From: Dipteronia dyeriana
Taxonomy: Eukaryota > Streptophyta > Magnoliopsida > Sapindales > Sapindaceae
Direction: 5' to 3'
Length of the DNA stretch: 64,000 nucleotides
Assembly: GCA_032871835.1 (NCBI GenBank)
Contig: CM065299.1
Span: forward strand, 28,909,074 to 28,973,073
The position numbers and the translations under genes are program-made. The notes beneath the pieces are model-generated. The model saw only the letters and a list, made by a program, of their open reading frames with translations. It was not told where the DNA came from and did not search any database. The first letter of the stretch is position 1. Every line of letters begins with the position of its first letter. This document shows positions 28,401-40,400 of this stretch, one piece after another.

Positions 28401-31400
28401 AGGAGATGCCTCGTTGTTTAAAAATTTCCACCAGCACAATGGTAATTTTTCTGTCAGGATTGCTGTTGGATCCCTCTCAAAGGTAACGAGTACTAGTTCG
28501 GTTGAAATATCACCCACAATAACCCTAAAATCTGTTCTATTAGTGCCATCTCTTGACTGCAATTTAGTGTCAGTAAGCAAACTTACTGAGGATCTAAAAT
28601 GTTTAACAAAGTTTATGTCTACTCACTGTGAATTTCAGGACTTGGACTCGGGGAAAACGATTGGCAATGCTGAGATGTGTGGGGGACTCTACATACTTCA
28701 GAATGGGAATTCTGCTAGCAAGGACAATCATGCTAGAGAAATTGCGTCATTCAAAGGTCAGATTCATGAATATATTAAGTCTAATAAGGATAGTGACAAA
28801 ATGTTGTGGCACTATCGATTAGCTCATCCAAGTTTCTTGTACCTCCAAAAATTGTTTCCGAATTTGTTTGTCAATAAAAATATTTATCAATTCAATTGTG
28901 AAATTTGTAAGTTGTCCAAACATATTCACATTAACTTTCCAAATCAAGTCTATAAGGCTTCAACTCCCTTCTCATTAATACACAGTGATGTATGGGGACC
29001 ATCTAGAGTAAATAACATCACGGGAGCCAAATGGTTTCTTTCATTTGTTGATGACCACACAAGGATAACTTGGGTATTTTTAACGAAAGAAAATCTGAAG
29101 TGTTTCAAATTTTAAAAAAAAATCACAGAATGATAAAAACCCAATTTCAAACTAGGATCTGTGTTAAGAACCGATAATGGAAAAGAATATTTTAGTTCAT
29201 ACCTAAAAGAGTATCTATTAGGTGAAGGAATTGTTCATCAAAGTTCTTGTGTCGACACTCCATTTGTTGTGTTGTTAGAAATAACTAGGTCAATAATGTT
29301 TTCTACAAACATTCCTAAAAGTTTTTGGGGTGAGGTTGTTTTAACAGCAGCATACCTAATAAATAGACTGCCATCCAGAATTTTGAAATATCAAAATACT
29401 TATCAAGTTTTTGAAATATGTTATCCCAATAATCGGTTTTTATCTCACATACCTAGCAAAATATTTGGCTGCACTGTTTTTGTACATATACATCCTCAAA
29501 ATCGTAGCAAACTTGACCCTAAAGCAATTAAATGCATTTTCTTAGGATACTCTCCGACACAAAAGGGTACAAATGCTATTCCACCATTACAAAAGATTTT
29601 AGGTCTCCATGGATGTCACCTTTTTAGAAACTCAGCATTATTTTAACAAAACTCAAATTCCAAGGGGAGATGAGATATTAGAATTTCAGTTTAGGGATAA
29701 CAATGAGAGTCCTAGTTCAAGTCAAACTCCTCATGAGCCTCACAGTAATGATCAAAACCGGCTGGCAGCTTGTCCTAATCTTAACAGGTCTCCTAATCAT
29801 CCTATGTATATTAATGAGCATCCTAGTTACTCTATACCTTCCCATCCTAGTCTCAATAGGTCTCCTAGTCATAATTGGTCGCCTAAATATCCTGACTTAT
29901 GATAAATCCTGATAAGTCTCCAGCTCCAACAGTCCAACCAGCTGAGACCTACCAAAATACTTCATCTCCTCATGCCACCATTAATTCGGAAACTCACCAT
30001 AGTGTCCAACCCAATCCAAACACTCCAAAACACAAACCTAATCCTGAAAGGAATGACTCTAAAACTCAAGATATGATTGTTTACTCTAGAAGAAAATGTG
30101 TTTCACAAGAAGCAGAATCCCAATCACATCTTGAGCAGAACTAGGAGACAGAACCGAGTACCAAAGTCCAAGAACAGGAAGACAAGTTAGACATAAACCC
30201 GGAAGCTGAAAAACTGGGCAATGAGCTACCTATTGCTGTTAGAAAAGATTTCAGAGGATGCAGGGACAAACCTCGATATCCAATAGGTAATTTTAGCTCA
30301 TATGACAAATTATCTCCTAACTATCATGCATTCACTATGAAACTGTCAAGCATTCACTATGAAACTGTCAAGCATTCAGATCCCAAATAATATTCAAGAG
30401 GCACTAATGATACAGTAATGGAGAGAAGATCCCAAATAATATTCAAGAGGCACTAATGATACAGTAATGGAGAGAAGCAGTGGCAGCAGAGGTACAAGCA
30501 CTGAATAAAAATAAAACTTGGGAAATTTCAGACCTTCCGAGCGGTAAAAATACAATTGGATGCAAGTGGATATTCACTGTAAAACAGAAGGCAGACGACA
30601 GTATAGAGAGATTTAAGGCCAGACTTGTAGCCAAGGGATTCACCCAAGCATATGGGGTGGATTACCAAGAAACATTCGCACCGGTAGCCAAGCTAAACAC
30701 GGTTCGAGTTCTCCTTTCATCGGCAGCAAACATGGACTTGCAGCTTCATCAACTTGACATAACAAACGCATTTCTAAACGGAGACTTGGAGGAAGAAGTG
30801 TACATGATGATTCCACTAGGTTTGGAAACAGCAGTTAATTTGGGCAAGGTTTGCAGGCTAAGAAAGTCACTCTATGGACTCAAGCAGTCTCCGTGCGCTT
30901 GGTTTGGAAGATTCACAAGAGCAGTGAAGCAGTATGGGAAATCACAAGGACAATCATATCACACCCTCTTCACTAAACATACACATGACAAGGTAACAAT
31001 TCTAATTGTGTATGTTGACGATATTATCATTACAGGGAACTGTGAAGAAGAGATCAAGAATTTGAAGAAGTTTCTAGCTAGAGACTTTGAAACAAAAGAT
31101 CTTGGAAGCTTAAGATATTTCCTACGCATGGAAATTGCAAGATCAAGAAGAGGAATCTCTGTATCTCAGAGGAAGTACACACTTGACCTACTAAAGGAGA
31201 CTGGTATGCTAGATTGCAAACCAACCGAGACCCCTATGGACTACACTACAAAAATTGGGGCAGCCGAGAAGGGAGCTCCAGTGGATAAGGAGAGATACCA
31301 ACGGCTGGTAGGAGAAATTGATATACCTCACACACTAGACCGGATATTAGTTATTCGGTGTGTAGCGAGTCAATTCATGAACAATCCAAGAGAAGAACAC

Positions 31401-34400
31401 ATGGATGCAGTGTACAGAATTCTGAAGTACTTAAAGATGACCCCGGGGAAAGGGTTATTTTTCAAAAAGAACCTAGACCGAGGAGTGAAAATCTACACGG
31501 GTGCAGATTGGGCTGGTTCTTTAGTTGATAGAAGATCAACATCTGGATATTGTTCATATGTATGGGAAACTTGGTGACATGGCGCAGTAAAAAGCAAACA
31601 GTGATCAAGGAGCAGCGCAGAGGCAGAGTTCAGAGCCCTTGCTACCGGAATGTGTGAATGTATATGGCTGAAGAGGGTGCTGGCTGAAGTAAGAATGGAC
31701 TGTGAAGGCTCGGTCAAGGTCTTGTGTGACAATCAAGCAACCATAAGTATTGCAAAAGATCCTGTATTTCATGACAGGACTAACATCCTAAAATAGGATC
31801 ATGCAGTATTCTCTTATTTAATATAACTAAAACACTCTCAGAAATTATCAGAGTGTGAGAGAGAAATAGAAACAGTTTTAGATTTCCATTTTCTACAACC
31901 ATTAATAAAAAGCTGTCTAAATGGCAGAAACCTAGGTATTTGTAAAACTATCCATTCATACTCAAATAAACTACCCATAATTAAAACAAAGTAGGAGATC
32001 ATCTAAATATACAACCACAAGGTCTGTAACGACTGATCTAATACAAAACATCACTAATTGAATTCATAACTATTTCTTCACAACATGAAAAATAAAATTA
32101 ACAAACCTGGCGTGATCCTTCAAAGCTCTGTTCACTTGTTGCTGAGCAGTTCGCCTGACACCATCAATTGTCATCTAATTACCAATAAAGGAGACAATCA
32201 GTGAACCAATCTAAAAATGAAGCATGCCAGTCAAACTCACTGGACCTCAACCTTTCAAAGAGGGTAATAAACTCAAATTGAAGTTGCAATGCACTATGAA
32301 TGAGCAATGGTAAGAGTTTACCTTAGAGCTTCAATTCTTCCTTAAAGAAAAAAATGCACTAACCATTAAACTTCCAAAGTACAAGGAACAACCCTTGCTT
32401 CTATTTAGTCCGGTAAAGGATTGTAAAGACATCTCTTACAACAGTATATATATGATATGCTGATTGAAGAGAATAAAAATTCTGTATGGTTGATAATTAT
32501 GCAAATGATCCTTTGCTCCTGAATATTTCAATATATCCAATTGTAATGTGAATCCCCATCCATACTTGTGAGGTCCAATAAGTAGTAAATATACTCTTCA
32601 ATTTTCTTGCAGCATTCAACTCTAGTAAACATTCAAAATACCTACTGAATTTTTTTCCACATATTACAACAGAAATTACTAAAGTACACAATTGTCAAAG
32701 TGGTATTTGGCCTAACTCAACCCCAAAAGCTAGTTTGTAGGGTGAGGGTTGCCCTCACACTTATATATTGCAGTTCCCCTTAATGCCCAAGCGATGTGGG
32801 ACTATGATTCACAACAATTACTATTACCAAATTCAAAAATTCCATATAATGATCTCTAAGGAAAGGATTACACAGGGTCTGAACACTCATTCCAGGAAAC
32901 ATGGCTAGCACTTGCAATTGTCTATAGAAAATGGAAAGGATAAATGGGAAAAAACCTGCACAGCAGCTGCAGTTTCCAATGCTATGGTCGGACTGACCGC
33001 AGTATTGCTTTCAAAAAATTTGATCATTTCATCAATGGAATCCTTCAGATACTGGCCAAAGACAAATAATAAGTCAACGGCCATAAACAAAAATTCAGAG
33101 CTTATAGTAGTAGCAGTATTCAAGATTATAATAGGATATAAGCATACAGTCATGTAACAGGGAGAAGCCTTAGCAACCAGACTCCAGTCCACTTTTACAT
33201 CAAAAGGCTTGTAGCAGAAGACTCCAACTAAAGAATCAGCAGCTGTAGCACTCTGCATGGATCAAGGAATTTCAGGGTGCCACTAGATTCTCACAAAATC
33301 TAATGAAGTCTTACAAAGATGTAAAACAAACATGTAGTCAGACCTCAGCAAGAAGCCCATTTGGCGATGATAACTGATATGATCCCAATTTCATGTCAAA
33401 AACTTTTGCCTCTGGATAAAGCTTAACAGAGCACGCAAGACCTTCACAGGATAACTCGGCAAGGCATTCCAGTCTCTCATCAAGAAGCTTTGAAGCATTA
33501 TGTTTCATGTGAATATCCAGGGAAGTATGGAGTGTGTCAAACTTCTCATTAATCATCACTGACTCCCCATCATCACCTTCCTTATATCCTATGAGCTTAT
33601 TTAATTGTTCCCAGTCTTCGTCGCTCAAATGAAATGGTTCACTTTGATCTTCTGAGGATTGGTTATTCCTGGAAAAAAGAAATAAAAATAGGCAATCGTA
33701 TTAACTTTTTAACTTCACAATTTACAAACAATTAAAAAAAAAATGGTCGTTCTCAAGGTAAAACTGCTCACCATCCAAATGACCACCAAGATTTCGTAGT
33801 TTTCTGTTTCTTCAAGTCGTTGTCTGATTCTATTGACTTTTCAACAAACTTATGAGCCAACATCCTGCAGAACATCACAGTAATAATAATTTAAAACAAA
33901 AGAATTAGGGAACCATAAATTAGCAATATTAAGAAGATAAAAAGCCAAAGCAAATATAAATGCATGTATGCATGCATGCAAGCATGCTAATATGAACAAT
34001 GGAATGCAAGTATGGAAAATGAATGGTGACAAAAGAAACCATCCAGAAAGTGTCCAGACAGGCATTCATGCATGTTCAGACGTACACAGTATTGCTTTCA
34101 AAATATTCCTTGCTTTCTTAACACGATAATTATTACTAAATAAGAAAAGTTCAGACCACATGTCAGTATATCCAATAGTTTTCTAAAGTAACTTAATAGG
34201 AAAAGGGAAAGAAAAACTCATTTGATATGGAAGCAACAACAAAAATCTTGAAACGGATAAGCAACAGCACTACATAGAGCATCAGTGGGAATTCCATTGA
34301 AAATTAATAAATTAATATGATATGAAAGACTTCTAGCTCTCACAGTAGCAATGTAATCAACAGGAATTCAGGGATCAAATTCCAAGACATGCATTAGCTA

Positions 34401-37400
34401 AAGGAACTTGAGGTTAGATTCCCTAGGATGCAACTACCTTTAATAGAAAAAAGAAGAGAAAAAATAAAATTAAAACAATGGCCACAATATTCAATTTATG
34501 TTGCAAGAGACTAATATCATGTGTTCAGATTTATACAGAGTGAATATCCGATCAAATAAAAATAAAGACAAGACTAATTTACAATTCAATGATAAAATTT
34601 ATAAAGAGTACATAAAAAATAATACCTCCACTGCAGTATGAGGTCAATATCAAGTCCACGATCAAGTTCCTCGATCTCTTCATTGTCATCAACTACTACC
34701 CGACTGATGTCAGATTTAAGCAATGAGGCATAAAGAGAAATATATCTCTTACGCAAGCTAGCATACCTCAGAACCTGCTCCCACGACAACCTCCCACTGC
34801 CACATGGATATCATTCTTAGGAAATTAAGTAAAAACAATTATTCCATTTGCAAAACCAAATATACTCAGTTGAATAACAAAAATGCTTCAATTGCCCAAG
34901 CTTCCAACCCACCCACCAGCACCAACCCCCAAAGCTAATAAAAATATATATAAAAAAAGATAATTGGTAATCTGGAATTGTCAATATGAAACAGTCGATG
35001 TAAAACCCAGAGATATTTTGCTTCACATGAGAAAGAAAGAGACAGATAATGAGAAGAGTCGCATCAAGAGAAATTAGATAATTTAGAATTGCTTGTTTGG
35101 GTAAAGAAGATTCAAGATGATGATTCCATTCTGCTTCTTTTCAGAAAAAAAATGGTGATCACCTTCGTACATGTGGGATAGTGGGAGACACAACAAGCTC
35201 ATTTGGTTATTCCCATTGGGCAAGCGTAAAGGCGGCCAGGCTAACAATTGCTTCACAAGCAATTCTAATGAGGATGAGAGCCTGAGAGGATGCCCATTAA
35301 GAAGAACGAAATAAGTAAAGAATGGGAAAGAAAGATGAGGCCAACAACCTAACATTTGCAAACACATTGAAAAACTTAATTGATCTCCTCCAAGTCAAAA
35401 AGTTAAAACTCTACCAATAAATAACCAAAGAGTAAATTACTGATTTTCAAGGTTTCTTACTATCGGAGTATTACTTGAGCCATATCATGTATGCTGGAAA
35501 ATTTGTTAAAGAAAAAACATCTTCATTGTTAATCACCCTAGATTTTAAAAATTGATCACTGGGTAGTTAGGTTTATATCTCAAGTGACAATACTATTCAG
35601 AAAATAATTCAAACATGAACACTCTAACCACTTGCACTGTCAAAAATGAACATTTAAAATCCAGCTGCTCTTCTACATATGAAAATCCAACATATATAAG
35701 GTTTAAAAGGTCTATGACCAAGGTTTTACCATGCCCAGACAAAATTACGTTGGGAAGACAACAAAAGGAAATTAATAACTTTTACCTTGCCTTCTTCATC
35801 TGGTCTGAAACAGCTTTGAACGCATACTTCCACCAAGACCTTGGATCAGATTTCACTGAGACAAGCGGACGATAATGGGCATATTTCAAGCGTTGATTAA
35901 AGGCAGCAAAATTATCGGCTAATTTTAGAATATCCTTGTACCCATTCTGCAACCACAATGATACTCAATCTATTCAAATCATTTGAAACCTATCACTCTC
36001 AGAATCAAAGAATGACAGGATGGAACTGTTACAAAATACCCTTGATAAACAAAGCGTCACATCATCCAAGTTCACTGCTGCTTTCTGTAGAGGCTGAGCA
36101 CTATTGATAGATTCATTTGACTGCAATTTTGAGTACTTTGCATTCCCAGTCACTGGTTGCAGAATGTAAGTATGTGATTTTAATAGACAATCAGCTGGCT
36201 TACCCTCCTTTGTACCAAATCTGAAAACCTGAAGCTCGGAGAAATCCAGTACGAGGATGATTAGGAGAGAGAAGGAAACAAAAAACTAAGAAACAGACAA
36301 TCAAATAATTAGATATATTGATTTTTTTCTATACTATAAAAGAACAGGTAGGACAGTACCTGAACCCACTCAGAAGGAAGCAAATCTTCCCATGGCTTGT
36401 CCATATTCCAAGGGGTTATATCAGAATCTAGATACAGGGCAAGTCGATCAAGTACCACCGACTGTGAAACAAGAAAAATGGATTTACAACCAAAGACAAG
36501 AATGTCAACAACATAAACCAGAACACAGAATTCAATTTATTTTATTAAGGAGAGTGAAAGAATTTCATTAATGAGTGAAAGGAAAAGGAATAACGAAAAT
36601 GAACCCAACAACTAAAAAAAATTAAAAAAATCATAATACCATGAAAGTTCCTTCTCTCCAGTTAAACGGACATTTTTAGAAGAGAATTTTCATCTATTTT
36701 TTTTCTAGATCAGAAACAGATAAAATTTGTTACTATCAAAAATTAGAATGAAAGGGTGAACCAGCAGCCCACCTAGAGATACGAATGATAGTCTTAAACA
36801 ATCTACCAGATATTCTAACAAGCACAAGATTTTTCTTTGTTTAAACAGTCATTTCTATTCGTAAGCACAAAAAGGTGAACCGAGACTCCACAAAGAAAAC
36901 ATGTTATACAAGATATTCTAACAAGCACCAGCTTATCCAGCAACAGCCTCCCTATCTTGCTGAATGAAAAATAGTGATATATCTATAAATTCATTAGAAA
37001 CTCAAACTCAAACCCATTAAGGCATTAAGCCTTCCTGATAACCATAGATGATTCAAAGAACAGAGTGCAAAATCATTCACCAGAAAATTAAAGAAGACGA
37101 AGAAAACAGCAGCACCAGACAAGCCAACATCAGAAAAATTATTTTCTAATATAACCCCAACAATGATTTTTATAAAATCTACAGAAATTTTATTTTCACG
37201 AACATTTTGAAAGCTTGTGTAAATAAGTATTAATCAATGAAAAGTATCCAACTGCACTCTACTGATCAAAATTGCATATGGTACGGAAATAGTAACCTTC
37301 TGAACGCGGTCTAGTGCACCCCCAGTAACAAAAGTCTCCTTCCCATTATCATCAACTGTCACAGCTGAGAGTTTCTCCAAGGTTACGCCAGCTGCAAAAG

Positions 37401-40400
37401 GGTGCCCAGTATTGCTACAAGAAACAAATCATAAGTCCTCATCATAAGTTAATTGAAGATTAAGAAATCAAATCTTCGACATCTACTTTACCTCTCAAGA
37501 TCTTCATATCTGATGTGGATATTTGAAACTGAAAGTTTCAAATTTCCAATTATTGTGTTGATAAGGGACCCCAACCACGATGTATTCTTCAAAAAAAAAA
37601 GGCAGGTTAAAAATTGTTACAAACATCGCATAAAAATTTCCAAGACAAGGAACAATAGGAAAATTCAGTATAAAATTTCCAATTATTGTGTTGATAAGGG
37701 ACCCAAACCATGATGTAATCTTCAAAAGAAAAAAACAAGGCAGGTTAAAAAATGTTACACATCACATAAAAATCTCCCAGACAGGGAACAACAGGTAGTT
37801 GGAACTTGGAATACTGGAAAACTAATAGTCTTACTCCAAAAGGGATTGATCCAATCAAATGTTCCAGTTATGGCAAGTATTCAGTTATTATGCGTTAATA
37901 ACTTAGAGAATTACACAATCATAACCAATAGGTAACAGCTAGATTCAAAAGCTTGAACAATCACATAAAGGCCCATACGACAAGCAAGACCAACAGGCTT
38001 GTCTCATGATCCCAGCCCAAACGCAAACATAGATTCATATATTCATATTAGAACAAACACATATAACAAATATGAATTGGGGGGGGGCGGGCGGGCGGGC
38101 CTAACCAGGTTAGCAGTAGCGCGCAAAGAACCTATATTAAACTCTCCAACACTAACAAAATTGTTGACTACTAGACCTTACTAGGGATGGGAGTGGGGGG
38201 CCATTGGGGTGACCCCCCACCCCCGCCCTCAAACCCCATTTGGGGGAAGTGGGGACAGAGGTGTTTGGGGGAGGTTCCCCTGCCCCCACCCCCATCCCCC
38301 ATTTCCCCCATTTTCAATCTTAATATTTTTCAATCCGAAATTTGAAATTTAGAATTTGGGAATTGAAATTCGATCATTCCACTCGTTTGATTCACTCTGT
38401 TTCCATATCCAATCCAATAAATAATATAAAATACATAATTGATTTAATTTAATCCAAAATTAATACAAACAACTATTGCAATATAGTATTACACCTAAAT
38501 ATATATGGCAAATGAGTAGAGAGTACTTGAGTAATAGAGTTAAAAGTATTTTTTTTTAAGAAAATAAAAATAAATGGGGAAATGGGGGAATGGGGCCTCA
38601 CCCCCACCACCATTTAGAGAAATGGGGGAATGGGGAAATGGGAGTGGGGGAACCTACCCCTACCCCCACCCCTACCCCTATTTTGGTTTTTGGGGCAAAT
38701 TTTGCCTCCACCCTCGCCCCCAAACTCCATTTGGGAGCAAAATTTGCCCCCAAATGGGGATGGGGCCCAATTGAGGAAATGCCCATCCCTAGACCTTACC
38801 AAGTAGTTGCAATCGCGTGCAAAGACCATATATAAATTGGATTTTTTTTTCTCACCATTTAACAAAAGAAAGACATCATTAGTTGGTAAACCACTAAATT
38901 AAAATCCGACCAATAATAGAAGTCGTGATACATGGTCATGAATCCCAAAGTAAAGAATTTTACAATCTACATCAAGAATTTGATCATGGTAAATCTAAGA
39001 CATGAGGTGTCACGATCAAAAAAGCCACATTGTTGTCATGACTACAACTCAGGAATATCTTAATTCTTAACCGTACCATTTCTGATTTCAATTCTTGAGC
39101 TCTCTCCATTAGTTTCATTTCCATTTCCTATCACCCAAGAGAAAACACAAATAGAAAATCAATTAAATATCCAAACATATGGTGCGTTGTTATCAACAGC
39201 AATATACACAAGGCTCACCCTGTCTTACCCGTACTCGGTTTTTCTTAGCATCTTGGACAGAATCCTCACTAAAACCTTCAACTTGAGTTGCAGGTTCAGC
39301 TAGTAAAAAGATTCGATCCAAATAAACCAAAACTGGATCTTGGCCTAGCCTGCTCCATGGAACCTGAAATTGATAAATATCACAGAAATTTTGAAAAACA
39401 ATATTCATATAACTAACAATCCAAATCAAAAGCACCTTCCAATACAAAATCTGTCAAATAAATTAGGAGGTGAAGACACCGGAATAATTATAGAGATACG
39501 GAAGGTGAAAATGGTACTACATAGCCTTTCTCTTCAAAGTAGCTAAGTTAATCAGCAGCATTAATCCTTTTGGTATAGTTTTTACTACGCAACTGGCAAC
39601 ACTCAAAATAATCAACTCCTCGGAGACTTCTACCATAATTGTCTAAGAGTAGTTTTGGGATTGTCGTAGCTTTTTATCACTATTTATAATTTGGCTCTTT
39701 AAAAAGTGTTAAAGTTATTAATTTGAAAAGTGGTCAATAGATGGTACAACCAACTTTGCTTAACCACAGGGTAAATTATTTTACAATCACTTTCAAAAAA
39801 AAAAACTCATTTAGTAACAAGTTATAAAAAAAAAAAGTGATTAGTTTTAAAGTCTGCAACAATCCTAAACATATCCTAAGCTTCAAAAAAGTTATAAATA
39901 AACAAACACGATTAAAATATAGAAATTACAAGCATGAATGACGATAAATCTCCTCTTGTGCAGATATGTGGTTCCATTTAGGTCAACCCCGACACTTACT
40001 TGATGGTCTCTCCAGACCTGATAATCTTACCAAACAATCCACCATCGCTATTTCAGTTGCATACAATCAAACTAACCTTGAACTATAATTTTAAAATTAT
40101 TGATCAATACATGAAAATTAAGTACATAAACACAAAGGGTGCAGCAACATTCCCAATATTAAATCCAAACAGCCATTTGCATTAGCGGGAAGTAGTTCCT
40201 ACAAATATTTGAACTCATATTTTAGAGGTTGGTATATAAATGTTTATGTGAAACCGGTTAACCTCGTCCTCGACCAAGAAAATATCGCCTTGAACCTCAA
40301 GTTCATCTATCTTCAGAAAAATGGAGCAAGGGAATATTGAAGAGATTACTGATCTTATAAAACATGAAGTCAATAATTTAAGTCAGGGTCATTTATGTTC

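Larger units (their letters stand above)
26928..31897 (+). mobile_element. Decayed Ty1/copia LTR retrotransposon in VPS13 intron 15
   Basis: The element is 4,970 bp with a 5-bp target duplication, ACCAT at 26923-26927 and 31898-31902. It starts TGTTGAAATT and ends TTTTCTACA. Gene order is gag, protease, integrase, reverse transcriptase, RNase H, the Ty1/copia order. It lies antisense to the host gene in a 5.5-kb intron. Stops and frameshifts break gag and pol, part of the integrase core is missing, and the 3' end of the internal region plus the first part of the 3' LTR are deleted. It cannot be autonomous. Confidence 0.95.

Noticed and set aside
35615..35875. Plus-strand frame of 86 codons
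   Set aside because: Partly antisense to VPS13 exon 9 and partly intron; no family resemblance.
38574..38865. Four Pro/Gly-rich frames on both strands
   Set aside because: Produced by GGGGA/CCCCA composition of the hAT-like MITE.
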